Positions 17,991 through 26,808 of a stretch of 64,000 nucleotides of DNA are shown here, piece by piece. Source of the DNA: an uncultured Spirochaetota bacterium (lineage in GTDB: Bacteria > Spirochaetota > Spirochaetia > Treponematales > Treponemataceae); assembly GCA_944389415.1 (NCBI GenBank), contig CALXMF010000007.1, positions 1-64,000 of the forward strand, written 5' to 3'. Each line of letters opens with the position of its first letter. Position 1 is the first letter of the stretch. The position numbers were made by a program, and so were the translations under genes. Below the pieces are notes generated by a model. That model had not been told where the DNA came from and did not search any database. It saw only the letters and a list, made by a program, of their open reading frames with translations.

Positions 17991-18590
17991 ATGAATACAA
18001 CAGCTAATCTGCTTTTTATTGACGCGACAGTGCGCAGCCATACCGTATCCAGAACATGGCAGTTATGCAGCGAATATCTGAAAACTTTTAAAAACCAGCA
18101 TCCGTTATGGAATATCCAGCACCTCAAGCTCATAGATATGAGTTTGCAGCCAAAGACAGAAGAGCAGCTTATACAGATTGAACAGCTGCTCGCAGAAAAA
18201 AAAATACAGGAACCCTGTTTTGCCTATGCCCGTGATTTTGCAGCAGCAGACCGCATTCTTATCGGCGCCCCCTATTGGGACTTTTCATTTCCCGCAGTAT
18301 TAAAGATTTATATTGAAAATATCTGCATGAACAGCATCACATTTACTTATGAGAACGACCAGCCCAAGGGACTGTGCCGAGCAAGCAGACTTGATTACAT
18401 TTCTACAGCAGGAGGCTGCACAAGCGGCATTGATCTCGGCAGCGAATATATATGCAAAGTCTGTTCCGGACTTCTTGGAATTAAACAATGCACAAGTCTC
18501 ATTGTAGACAGACTCGATATCGAAGGAAGCAACACAGCCGCTCTAATGCAGGACGGTATCCGAAAAGCACAAGAAATGGCCCTGCAATAA
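17991..18590 (+). CDS. FMN-dependent NAD(P)H oxidoreductase, azoreductase/flavodoxin-fold type
   Basis: This 199-residue flavodoxin-fold protein resembles AzoR-type NADH:quinone/azo reductases. The N terminus NLLFIDATVRSHTVS fits the FMN phosphate-binding loop, and GAPYWDFSFPAVLKIYIENI matches the conserved family motif (PxxNFxxPxxLKxYID). STAGGCTSG lies where the second flavin loop sits. A GGAGG site is five bases before the start. It is a single plus-strand gene behind the 44-bp repeats. The true electron acceptor cannot be read from sequence. Confidence 0.85.
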   Translation: MNTTANLLFIDATVRSHTVSRTWQLCSEYLKTFKNQHPLWNIQHLKLIDMSLQPKTEEQLIQIEQLLAEKKIQEPCFAYARDFAAADRILIGAPYWDFSFPAVLKIYIENICMNSITFTYENDQPKGLCRASRLDYISTAGGCTSGIDLGSEYICKVCSGLLGIKQCTSLIVDRLDIEGSNTAALMQDGIRKAQEMALQ

Positions 18591-18625
18591 AAATATAAAC
18601 GGTAATCCGGAATACCGGATTACCG
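18586..18625. terminator. Hairpin terminator between the azoreductase gene and gpmI
   Basis: A perfect 11-bp stem CGGTAATCCGG / CCGGATTACCG with an AATA loop. The T-rich tail lies on the minus strand, so it mainly serves gpmI; on the plus strand the tail is weak. Confidence 0.75.
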
Positions 18626-18633
18626 TAAAAGAA

Positions 18634-20295
18634 TTAGAAATTAATCAGACTCTTATCATAGTCTTCTGGGGCTTCAAACCCAAGCAGATTGATAACTGTC
18701 GCCGCAAGAGAACTGATGCCCAAGCCGTCATTCAGTTCTTTTTTATATTCTCCCTGATACTGCGGATCATAAATAATTCCGGGAACAGGATTGAGCGAAT
18801 GTGATGTTTTTGCTTTCGGTGTACCATCTGCTTTCCGTGAAACATCACCTGTTTTTTTATTATGCTCATACATATCATCGCTGTTTCCATGATCAGCAGT
18901 AATAACCATAATACCACCGGCTTCATCAATCGCTTTCTTCAGACGTCCAAGCTGCAAATCCATTGCCTCCATTGAACAGACAACAGCATTAAACACGCCT
19001 GTATGACCAACCATATCACCATTAGGATAATTCAGACGGATATGATCGTACTTACCACTCTCGATTGCCTCAACAACACGATCGGTAATTTCAGCACATT
19101 TCATCCAAGGACGCTGTTCAAAAGGAACAACATCACTCTTAATTTCTTCATAATCTTCCAGCTTCTCATCAAATTTACCAAGCTTATTTCCGTTAAAGAA
19201 ATAAGTGACATGGCCGTATTTCTGGGTTTCGCTGATGGCAAGTGTGCGTACACCTGTCGCGCATAAATATTCACCCATTGTACGATCAATTGCGGGAGGA
19301 CTGACCAGATACTGTTTGGGAATATGCAAGTCTCCGTCATATTCCATCATACCGGCGTACTCAACATGCGGAACACGCTGGCGATCAAAATGTTCAAACA
19401 CACCGTCTGCCGGTGTTTCAAACGCAGCAGTAATCTCAAGAGAACGATCTCCGCGGAAATTAAAGTATATTACACTGTCGCCATCCTCGATTGTTCCGAC
19501 AGGCTTACCGGCATCGTCGGTAATAACAAACTCCTTAAGATCCTGATCAATAATACCGGGAATCTCTTTGCGATATGTCTCAATCGCTTCCTGCGCGCTT
19601 TTAAATTTACGGCCTTCACCGAGAACATGCGCCTTCCAGCCGCGTTCAACCATTGACCAGTCCGCATTGTACCGATCCATAGTGATAAACATACGCCCAC
19701 CGCCTGAAGCGATCCGGTAATCAACACCAGCGTCATTGCATTCGGCAAGGAATTTTTCAAATGGCAGCACATAATCAAGCGCACTCGTTTCTCCCACATC
19801 ACGGCCATCAAGCAAAATATGTACACGGATTTTCTTGACACCGTCTTTCTGAGCCTGCTTGATCATTGCCTTCAGATGGTCAATATGAGAATGAACATTA
19901 CCGTCTGAAAACAAACCGATAAAATGCATTGTATGACCAGCGGCGGCATTGGCAGAAAGTTTTTTCCATGTCTCACCCTGGAACATAGCGCCGCTTTCAA
20001 TTGAGTTTGAAACAAGCTTAGCCCCCTGAGCAAATACACGGCCGCAGCCAATCGCGTTATGACCAACTTCGCTGTTTCCCATATCATCATCAGATGGCAA
20101 ACCAACAGCTGTACCATGAGCTTTTAACTTTGTATGAGGAGAAAGAGAAGTAAGCAGATTAAGATTATCCATACGGGAGGCCTTAACAGCGTCTCCTTCT
20201 TCATATTTACCATAACCGACACCATCCATAATGACGAGAACGACCGGTCCCTTACGTCCCTTCCAGACGGGATTCTTCTTTAATGCTTCTACCAT
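18634..20295 (-). CDS. gpmI: 2,3-bisphosphoglycerate-independent phosphoglycerate mutase
   Basis: This glycolytic enzyme interconverts 3- and 2-phosphoglycerate with two metal ions. The protein is 553 residues. The phosphatase-domain start VVLVIMDGVGYG, the phosphoserine loop DDMGNSEVGHNAIG and the C-terminal metal motif TADHGNSDDM followed by TSHSLNPVP are all present. It is longer than E. coli GpmI (about 514), with extra residues around ADGTPKAK. An AAGGA site seven bases before the start overlaps the stop codon of a 31-codon ORF, suggesting coupling. The convergent neighbour is the azoreductase gene. Confidence 0.96.
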   Translation of the reverse strand: MVEALKKNPVWKGRKGPVVLVIMDGVGYGKYEEGDAVKASRMDNLNLLTSLSPHTKLKAHGTAVGLPSDDDMGNSEVGHNAIGCGRVFAQGAKLVSNSIESGAMFQGETWKKLSANAAAGHTMHFIGLFSDGNVHSHIDHLKAMIKQAQKDGVKKIRVHILLDGRDVGETSALDYVLPFEKFLAECNDAGVDYRIASGGGRMFITMDRYNADWSMVERGWKAHVLGEGRKFKSAQEAIETYRKEIPGIIDQDLKEFVITDDAGKPVGTIEDGDSVIYFNFRGDRSLEITAAFETPADGVFEHFDRQRVPHVEYAGMMEYDGDLHIPKQYLVSPPAIDRTMGEYLCATGVRTLAISETQKYGHVTYFFNGNKLGKFDEKLEDYEEIKSDVVPFEQRPWMKCAEITDRVVEAIESGKYDHIRLNYPNGDMVGHTGVFNAVVCSMEAMDLQLGRLKKAIDEAGGIMVITADHGNSDDMYEHNKKTGDVSRKADGTPKAKTSHSLNPVPGIIYDPQYQGEYKKELNDGLGISSLAATVINLLGFEAPEDYDKSLINF

Positions 20296-20305
20296 ATCAA
20301 AATCC

Positions 20306-20401
20306 TTAACAAGAGATATCTACATAATACTTATTTGCCTGAGAAAAGGCAACGAGCAGAAATATAACAGCAAGCAGCCCTGCGATGATGAGGTCTAACA
20401 T
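20306..20401 (-). CDS. Candidate 31-residue membrane peptide upstream of gpmI
   Basis: A short frame on the minus strand encodes MLDLIIAGLLAVIFLLVAFS followed by QANKYYVDISC. It is one uninterrupted hydrophobic helix with an acidic start and a polar tail. Its TAA stop is part of the TAAGGA that serves as the gpmI ribosome binding site, ten bases before the gpmI ATG. There is no clear Shine-Dalgarno sequence of its own, which lowers confidence. The hydrophobic pattern is hard to get by chance and the position suggests co-transcription with gpmI. I know no family for it. Confidence 0.4.
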   Translation of the reverse strand: MLDLIIAGLLAVIFLLVAFSQANKYYVDISC

Positions 20402-20481
20402 CGCTATACAGGAACATCTGTCACAGGAGCCTTTTATTTCAACTGAAAAGAAAATTCCGCAATTTCTCATCAGCAGAAATT

Positions 20482-21252
20482 TTACATAAATAATTCGTCT
20501 TCTTTCCGTCCAGCGCAGCCATCTTTAAGCCGGTGTGCAAGCGCATACACCACCACAGGATTTATTTTCCGGGCTTGATGAGGACAGATTGATACACACC
20601 TCATGCATGAAATACATAAATCTCTATCTGTTATACGGACAGCATCCTGCTGAATCGCGCCTGTCGGACATTTAACCGCACACAAACCACACCCTGTACA
20701 CTGTCCGGTAACAAATAGCTGAATACCGCCGCGCATGGGTTCTTTATAGGGACGGGAACCAGGCAGAAGAGAAACAGGCAGAATCTTATTCATCTGTAAA
20801 AGATAATCCCAGATTCCTCCGGCAAATCCCCTCAAAACCTGCCTGTCAGTATCATCCGGCCGCCCTGCACCATACTGATGCATAATTGAATGTTCTGCCA
20901 CAGCGGCAATACCGGCAATCGGAACAAAACCGGCTTCTTTCACTGTATCTTCTAGCTCAACAAGAGTATCTTCAAAAGCACGATTACCGTAAACAGCGAC
21001 AAGCACCGCAGGACTTCCCTGCGCAGATAACTGCCTTATCCGGCGGCAGGCAATTTCAGGAACACGGCCTCCAAAAGACGGAACCGCAATCACACACAGC
21101 TCATCAGCAGCAGTCCGCATATCAGACAATACCAGCTGAGAAATATCAATCCGGCGTATTGGCAGATTCCATGCGTCAGTTATCATATCTGCAACTTTTT
21201 GTGTTCCCCCGGTCGGACTGAATACAATCTGAACAATTCCTGAAATATGCAT
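20482..21252 (-). CDS. Flavodoxin-ferredoxin fusion (EFR1-type ferrodoxin)
   Basis: The protein is about 256 residues. The N-terminal half is a flavodoxin domain with FSPTGGTQKVADMI as the FMN phosphate loop. The C-terminal part carries two 4Fe-4S motifs, CTGCGLCAVKCP and CISCMRCVSICP. Such proteins pass electrons between iron-sulfur and flavin partners in anaerobes; the partner is unknown. The start at 21252 follows a GGGGGG stretch three bases upstream; the frame to 21279 crosses that site. After the stop a 7-bp hairpin (AATTTCT/AGAAATT at 20461-20481) with a T-rich tail may be its terminator. Confidence 0.85.
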   Translation of the reverse strand: MHISGIVQIVFSPTGGTQKVADMITDAWNLPIRRIDISQLVLSDMRTAADELCVIAVPSFGGRVPEIACRRIRQLSAQGSPAVLVAVYGNRAFEDTLVELEDTVKEAGFVPIAGIAAVAEHSIMHQYGAGRPDDTDRQVLRGFAGGIWDYLLQMNKILPVSLLPGSRPYKEPMRGGIQLFVTGQCTGCGLCAVKCPTGAIQQDAVRITDRDLCISCMRCVSICPHQARKINPVVVYALAHRLKDGCAGRKEDELFM

Positions 21253-21495
21253 GTACCCCCCTTGTGAACTCTTCTCCATATATACGATACGGCAATCAAC
21301 TATATTTTGTCTATAGCAGCTGTTTTTACAAGCAATCTTTCTGGCAACAGCCAGTTATTCAAAAAACTGTAAAATCAGCTCAAATAAGGAATATGATGCA
21401 TTTTTTTTCTGATAGAGGTGTTCTCTTGCTGTTTATTTTTCTTTCAGGTAAGATGATGCGATATATAACTCAGACATAATCACAGGGGCTTTATT

Positions 21496-22857
21496 ATGAT
21501 GTTTTCTCCGATCGAAGTTCAGGAAACGGTCAATATGTTCATGCGGTACAAGCTTGATATCAGGGCTATCACTATGGGAATTTCTCTGCGAGACTGCGCC
21601 TGTGCTTCCGGAAAAGAAAGCAGGCAGCGCATCAGAGATAAGATCAGGCGGTATGCTGGAACGCTGGTTGAAACAGGACGGCAGATAGAAACAGAATTTG
21701 GCGTACCTATTATCAATAAACGGATTGCAGTTACACCTATTTCGCTTGTCGCAGAACCGTCAGGAGAACGCAACTATACAGAGTGGGCTGTCACACTTGA
21801 TGAATTGGCAAAAGAACTTAATGTGGATTTTATCGGGGGCTTTTCAGCTCTTGTTCAGAAAGGCTCTACATCAGGAGACAAAACACTGATAGAATCAATT
21901 CCTGAAGCACTCACCGTTACAGACAGGGTATGCTCTTCTATTAATCTCGGAACAACAAAAAGCGGTATCAACATGGATGCTGTACGGGACATGGGGCGCA
22001 TCATCCAGGCAACCGCCCGGAATACGGCTGATAAAGACGGACTGGGCTGCGCAAAGCTCGTCGTTTTCTGCAACGCGCCTGAAGACAATCCCTTTATGGC
22101 GGGAGCTTTTCATGGTCCAGGAGAAGGAGAAGCCGTTTTATCAGTAGGGGTTTCAGGTCCTGGTGTTATCAAGGCAGCCTGTGAAGAATATAAGGGAGCA
22201 CCACTTGACGTGCTTGCAGACGGCATAAAAAAAACAGCGTTCAAAATTACCCGCATGGGACAGCTTGTCGGAACAGAAGCGGCAAAACGACTTGGAGTTT
22301 CGTTCGGCATACTTGATTTATCACTTGCGCCAACTCCAGCTGTTGGCGACTCAGTTGCCCGTATATTAGAAGAAATGGGGCTTGAAGCAGCCGGAGCTCC
22401 CGGATCTACAGCGGCGCTTGCTATGCTTACCGATATGGTAAAAAAAGGAGGCGTCATGGCAAGTACTGCCATCGGCGGACTTTCAGGTGCTTTTATTCCG
22501 GTCTCTGAAGATGAAGGCATGATTGCGGCAGTACAAAGCGGCGCAATAACACTTGAAAAATTAGAGGCAATGACCTGCGTCTGCTCCGTCGGACTTGATA
22601 TGATCGCAGTACCGGGAGATACGCCAGAATCTACAATCAGTGGTATTATTGCCGATGAAATGGCTATTGGTATGGTAAACAACAAAACAACAGCCGTCCG
22701 TATTATTCCCGTTCCCGGTAAATCAGTGGGAGACTGGGTTGAATTTGGCGGACTGCTTGGAGGCGCTCCTGTGATGGCAGTAAACAGCTTTTCATGCGCA
22801 GACTTTATCGCACGCGGCGGACGAATCCCCGCACCAATACACAGTTTTAGAAACTGA
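21496..22857 (+). CDS. DUF711 / UPF0210 family protein
   Basis: This 453-residue cytoplasmic protein belongs to the PFL/UPF0210 family, recognisable from [13 protein letters not shown] at the N terminus, [11 protein letters not shown] and the long glycine-rich C-terminal half ending in [15 protein letters not shown]. Its biochemical function is not known. In many bacteria it follows a small ACT-domain gene (UPF0237); none is present in the 240 bases upstream. AGGGG lies seven bases before the ATG. The MATE gene follows 26 bases later and may be co-transcribed. Confidence 0.9.
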   Translation: MMFSPIEVQETVNMFMRYKLDIRAITMGISLRDCACASGKESRQRIRDKIRRYAGTLVETGRQIETEFGVPIINKRIAVTPISLVAEPSGERNYTEWAVTLDELAKELNVDFIGGFSALVQKGSTSGDKTLIESIPEALTVTDRVCSSINLGTTKSGINMDAVRDMGRIIQATARNTADKDGLGCAKLVVFCNAPEDNPFMAGAFHGPGEGEAVLSVGVSGPGVIKAACEEYKGAPLDVLADGIKKTAFKITRMGQLVGTEAAKRLGVSFGILDLSLAPTPAVGDSVARILEEMGLEAAGAPGSTAALAMLTDMVKKGGVMASTAIGGLSGAFIPVSEDEGMIAAVQSGAITLEKLEAMTCVCSVGLDMIAVPGDTPESTISGIIADEMAIGMVNNKTTAVRIIPVPGKSVGDWVEFGGLLGGAPVMAVNSFSCADFIARGGRIPAPIHSFRN

Positions 22858-22883
22858 GATTCCAGGTAATTACAGTACGTATT

Positions 22884-24272
22884 ATGATACAGCACTCTAC
22901 TCCAAACATAAAATTTACTAATACAAAACCCGACTTTAAGCTTTTCGTAAATCTCTTTGCAATAGCGGTGCCGATTATTTTGCAAAATTTGACACAGTCC
23001 TTCATCAATATGCTTGATACGATTATGGTCGGTCGGCTTGGTGAAATAGAAATTGCCGCGGTAGGACTGGGCAATCAGATTTATTTCATGATGACGATGA
23101 TTCTATTCGGGATTGCCTCCGGAGGAGCTATTTTTATTGCACAGTTCTGGGGTAAAAAAGATATAGCCGGTATCAGAAAAACTCTTGGGTTCAGTCTGAC
23201 CGTGGCCGCGGCAATCGGTATACTCTTTATGTTAGGCGCCCTGTTTATACCGGAAACACTTATTTCCTTATATTCATCTGATCAGGCAGTTATTCATTAT
23301 GGCGGAGCCTATCTGAGAGCAGTCGGTATAAGCTATCCGATTACAGCAGTCAGCTTTGTATACGCACAGGCGCTGCGCAGCACAGAAAAAGTACGGCTTC
23401 CCATGATGGCAACAGTAGCATCGCTCATAGCAAACGGTATTCTTAATTATCTTTTTATTTTCGGCATTGGTCCGTTTCCCGCATTGGGAGTTGTTGGCGC
23501 TGCGGTAGGCACTGTTGTCGCCCGTATTATTGAACTGCTCATATTGATAACTGAATCATACCGGCGCAAATATCCAGCTGCAGGTTCTATCTCTGAACTA
23601 ATGTCTTTTAACGGGTATCTTATCCGCAGATACATTATCATAGCCGCACCAGTTATCATCAATGAAACACTGTGGGGCGGCGGAGTTACCACTCAAAATT
23701 CTATTTTCGCCCACGCAGGAACAGACGCAATAGCCGCATTCAATATTACAAATACAATCTCTCAGCTTACCTGGGTCTTTTTTATCGGCTGCGGAAATGC
23801 CGCCGCCATTGTGATAGGAAAGCGGATTGGTGAACATAATAATACAGCTGCTCTTAAAAGCGCAAATACATTTGCTCTATACATGCCTCTCTTCGCATGT
23901 CTTCTCGCACTGTTGTTGCTACCGCTCTCACGGCTGCTGCCCGTTCTGTTCAAAGTCTCTCCATACATCATAATGCAGGCAACGGCCATGCTATATGTAC
24001 TTATGGCAACATATCCTTTTAAAGCGTTTAATATGTGCATGGTTGTAGGCGTCTGCCGCTCAGGAGGCGATACCGTATTCGCCGCATTTTGTGATGTTGC
24101 AGCCATGTGGCTTGTGGCAATTCCACTTGGAGCGTTTGCAGCGTTTCATCTGCACGCAGTTCCATGGATAATATACTGTTGTGTTCTCTGTGATGAATTT
24201 ATAAAAGCAGGCTTTGGATATTGGCGTCTCAGATCACGAAAATGGCTGCACAATGTAACAGACAGTCTCTAA
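22884..24272 (+). CDS. MATE-family multidrug/cation efflux protein
   Basis: This 462-residue inner-membrane antiporter has about twelve hydrophobic helices in two homologous halves. LFAIAVPIILQNLTQSFINML at the start and MVGRLGEIEIAAVGLGNQI mark the NorM/DinF-type MATE fold. The second half starts near residue 245 (RRYIIIAAPVIINETLWGGG). MATE proteins export cationic drugs or metabolites using Na+ or H+; the substrate here is not evident. The start has no clear ribosome binding site and may rely on coupling to the gene before it. A terminator follows. Confidence 0.9.
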   Translation: MIQHSTPNIKFTNTKPDFKLFVNLFAIAVPIILQNLTQSFINMLDTIMVGRLGEIEIAAVGLGNQIYFMMTMILFGIASGGAIFIAQFWGKKDIAGIRKTLGFSLTVAAAIGILFMLGALFIPETLISLYSSDQAVIHYGGAYLRAVGISYPITAVSFVYAQALRSTEKVRLPMMATVASLIANGILNYLFIFGIGPFPALGVVGAAVGTVVARIIELLILITESYRRKYPAAGSISELMSFNGYLIRRYIIIAAPVIINETLWGGGVTTQNSIFAHAGTDAIAAFNITNTISQLTWVFFIGCGNAAAIVIGKRIGEHNNTAALKSANTFALYMPLFACLLALLLLPLSRLLPVLFKVSPYIIMQATAMLYVLMATYPFKAFNMCMVVGVCRSGGDTVFAAFCDVAAMWLVAIPLGAFAAFHLHAVPWIIYCCVLCDEFIKAGFGYWRLRSRKWLHNVTDSL

Positions 24273-24287
24273 CAGCTGAATTTGCAT

Positions 24288-24319
24288 AGAAAAAACGGAC
24301 AAAATCTGTCTGTTTTTCT
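24288..24319 (+). terminator. Intrinsic terminator after the MATE gene
   Basis: An imperfect stem AGAAAAAACGGACA / TGTCTGTTTTTCT, with an AAATC loop and T-rich right arm, about 15 bases past the stop codon. Confidence 0.6.
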
Positions 24320-24320
24320 C

Positions 24321-24354
24321 AGCATTGCTCATATAGTAATATATGAGCAATGCT
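24321..24354. promoter_or_regulatory. Perfect 14-bp inverted repeat covering the recQ start codon
   Basis: AGCATTGCTCATAT (24321-24334) and ATATGAGCAATGCT (24341-24354) are exact reverse complements around a six-base AGTAAT loop. The right arm contains the recQ ATG at 24343. It may be an operator, or an mRNA hairpin that hides the start. Confidence 0.7.
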
Positions 24355-25872
24355 GTTCACTCAATATTTACCGATCACCCGCCCGATCCAATTAATCAGG
24401 CAGCCCAATTCTATTTTAATATTCCCTATGTGTATCCCTGGCAGCGTCTCGTCATTGCAAATATTCAAGATATTTTATACTGCCACGAGAAAAATATCCA
24501 AATACCGCGAACAGAAGAAGTTTTCGCGAAACAAATTGTACTGCTGCCAACAGGTGCAGGAAAATCGCTGTGTTTTCTATTACCAGCTATACTTTGTTCC
24601 CGCCCAACATTAATTATCTATCCATTACTTGCGCTCATGTCTGATCAACAGCGCCGGCTGGAACAACAGGGTATTGCGTATGCGTTATTCCGCGGCGGAC
24701 AAAGTCATACAGAACGGGAAGCACAGCTGCAGGCAATCAGAGACGGCGCACGTATTATTATTGCAAATCCGGAAATTCTCGCCTCTGCATCTCTTCGGCG
24801 GCAGCTTACAGAGTTTAATATTATACATGCGGTAATTGATGAAGCACACTGCGTTACACAATGGGGGGATACATTTCGCCCTTCTTATCTGAAACTGCCG
24901 GAAATTATTACAGATCTTGCCATCCCAGTTGTATCCGCATTCACCGCGACAGCATCAGTTCCGGTATTAAACAGAATTAAACAGATATTATTTAATGGCG
25001 AAGCTCATCTTATACAGGGCGATACAGATCGTCCTAATATTAAATATCATGTTGTATATGCATATAGCAAAATGAAAACGGTACTTGAATTGACAGAGCA
25101 GTATGATAAACCACAGATTATATTTTGCAGCACTCGCTACCGTTCAGAACAAATGGCGCATCTTGCAGCCGCGCTGTACGGAAAAGATAGAATCCGATTT
25201 TACCACGCAGGGTTGGAGAAAAAAGAGAAACGAGAAGCAGAACAGTGGTTTCTCCCAAGCACAGACACAATTCTCTGCTGTACTTGTGCATTTGGCCTTG
25301 GTGTTGATAAAGCTAATATACGAACCGTTATTCATCTTGACGTTCCCCCTACGGTAGAAGCATATATACAGGAAGCAGGCCGCGGCGGGAGAGACGGAGG
25401 TATAACAAATGCCATAATGGTCTGGTCTTCGCAAGATAAAAAAAGATTTGAAAACGCATCTGACCGCCGGCAGCAGATATTAGCAGAATATGCATCAGGA
25501 TCACAATGCAGGCGTCAGGTTTTACTCAAGGCTCTTAATGGAATAGAAACTATCTGCAGCGGCTGTGATGTTTGCGCGGGTACAGCGAGACAGACAGCTT
25601 TTGATGCGGAACGCATTCTTTCTTTTATTCACAAACATCAGGGGCAATTCACATTTACACAGGCAGCCAGAAAAATAATGTTTTATTTAAACCGCGTTCG
25701 GCAAAAGAATGGGCTCATCCCTATTTGGAATGAGCCCGATATCAAGGAGGTATTACTCAGATTGTGCATGGAACACCACATCACAAAAAGAAAACTGTTT
25801 TATGAACATAATAACAGACTTTACGCCAAAGAACCTTCTTCGTTACCATCATGTATAGAAACGTCAGATTGA
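24343..25872 (+). CDS. recQ: RecQ-family ATP-dependent DNA helicase
   Basis: This 509-residue superfamily 2 helicase has Walker A LPTGAGKS (GAGKS at 71-75), DEAH box VIDEAHCVTQWG (DEAH at 166-169), motif III SAFTATAS, motif VI EAGRGGRDG and the zinc-binding cysteines CRRQ...CSGCDVC in the RecQ C-terminal region. There is no HRDC domain. The N terminus has an unusual spacer of about 30 residues before the helicase core. The ATG lies in the right arm of a palindrome and has no Shine-Dalgarno sequence, so the message may be leaderless or hairpin-controlled. Its 3' end overlaps a small minus-strand gene by 52 bases. Confidence 0.9.
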   Translation: MSNAVHSIFTDHPPDPINQAAQFYFNIPYVYPWQRLVIANIQDILYCHEKNIQIPRTEEVFAKQIVLLPTGAGKSLCFLLPAILCSRPTLIIYPLLALMSDQQRRLEQQGIAYALFRGGQSHTEREAQLQAIRDGARIIIANPEILASASLRRQLTEFNIIHAVIDEAHCVTQWGDTFRPSYLKLPEIITDLAIPVVSAFTATASVPVLNRIKQILFNGEAHLIQGDTDRPNIKYHVVYAYSKMKTVLELTEQYDKPQIIFCSTRYRSEQMAHLAAALYGKDRIRFYHAGLEKKEKREAEQWFLPSTDTILCCTCAFGLGVDKANIRTVIHLDVPPTVEAYIQEAGRGGRDGGITNAIMVWSSQDKKRFENASDRRQQILAEYASGSQCRRQVLLKALNGIETICSGCDVCAGTARQTAFDAERILSFIHKHQGQFTFTQAARKIMFYLNRVRQKNGLIPIWNEPDIKEVLLRLCMEHHITKRKLFYEHNNRLYAKEPSSLPSCIETSD

Positions 25873-26051
25873 GCAGCAGGCGAAGCAGCCTTTACAGCAG
25901 TTTTTCGAACTTTCTGCCGAAGCGGTTTTCGCCGGTACTTGATAACATAAGCAATAAAATCAAGATACAGCAATACCGCAATTGTAATGAATATGACCCG
26001 CCAGTCAAAAATAACAGATTTCAGTATCGCAAAGACTTCCGAGAAACTCAT
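25821..26051 (-). CDS. Small single-span membrane protein, function unknown
   Basis: The 76-residue frame has one membrane helix (about 17-38, WRVIFITIAVLLYLDFIAYVI), then a strongly basic stretch (KYRRKPLRQKVRKTAVK) and a short alanine-rich acidic tail, giving N-out, C-in topology by the positive-inside rule. It overlaps the end of recQ on the opposite strand. I see no good ribosome binding site, and the 3' third is antisense to recQ. The membrane-plus-basic pattern still argues for a true gene. Confidence 0.5.
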   Translation of the reverse strand: MSFSEVFAILKSVIFDWRVIFITIAVLLYLDFIAYVIKYRRKPLRQKVRKTAVKAASPAAQSDVSIHDGNEEGSLA

Positions 26052-26163
26052 ATGAATGATATCGGCATAAACCCAGTTTATCTACAGAAAGAAATACAAT
26101 CTATAAACTCATATACTATAAAGCTCTTGACTCTTTTCTGTTCCAAAAGTTAACATAAATATC

Positions 26164-26808
26164 ATGATTGGTATAATTGATTATAATGCGGGTAATATAC
26201 GCAGTGTTGCGCATGCACTTGATGCGATCGGCGCTGCTTTTCAGACAGCAAAGACGCCCAAAGAACTTAACACCTGTGACCGTTTTATCTTTCCGGGAGT
26301 TGGAGATGCAGCATACGCGATGAAACAACTGCGCAGCACCGGTTTTGACAGTTTTCTCAAAGACAAAACAAGTGCGGGGGTTCCGATTCTGGGCATATGT
26401 CTCGGCTCACAAATAATATTCGACTATTCTGAAGAAGGTAATACACAGTGTCTTGGATTGGTATCCGGCAGTATACGCCATTTTTCATCTGTATGGGATT
26501 CCGCTGCTTTATCATCCCTTAAAATTCCCCATATGGGATGGAATGATATCTCTTTCAGACATAGTACACAATCAGATCCGCTGTTTGCCCAAGTCCCTGA
26601 TCATACAGATTTTTATTTTGTTCACTCTTATCTGATTTGCCCCGAAAACGAAGATATTATACTTGCAGCTGCAAATTATGGGTGTATCGTACCGGCAGCA
26701 ATACGATCAGGGTCCATATGGGCACTGCAATTTCATCCGGAAAAATCAGGTTCTGCAGGACTGCAAATATTGCGTAATTTTGCTGCAATGGAGACAAACC
26801 CATGCTGA
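26164..26808 (+). CDS. hisH: Imidazole glycerol phosphate synthase glutaminase subunit HisH
   Basis: This class I glutamine amidotransferase of 214 residues has catalytic Cys79 in GICLGSQ, with His191 and Glu193 in QFHPEKSG completing the triad. The oxyanion region FPGVGD is at 43-48. It delivers ammonia to HisF, producing imidazole glycerol phosphate and AICAR. It overlaps hisF by seven bases. No other histidine gene lies in the window, which is odd for a biosynthetic set. Homologous glutaminase-cyclase pairs also serve O-antigen sugar amidation, but both members here look canonical. Confidence 0.92.
   Translation: MIGIIDYNAGNIRSVAHALDAIGAAFQTAKTPKELNTCDRFIFPGVGDAAYAMKQLRSTGFDSFLKDKTSAGVPILGICLGSQIIFDYSEEGNTQCLGLVSGSIRHFSSVWDSAALSSLKIPHMGWNDISFRHSTQSDPLFAQVPDHTDFYFVHSYLICPENEDIILAAANYGCIVPAAIRSGSIWALQFHPEKSGSAGLQILRNFAAMETNPC

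Noticed and set aside
21264-21479. 71-codon plus-strand frame in the divergent gap
   Set aside because: No ribosome binding site, overlaps the start of the neighbouring minus-strand gene, and shows no protein-like pattern apart from chance hydrophobic residues.
22110-22985. 291-codon minus-strand frame
   Set aside because: It is the antisense of the DUF711 gene, low-complexity in serine, proline and alanine, with no ribosome binding site or recognisable domain.
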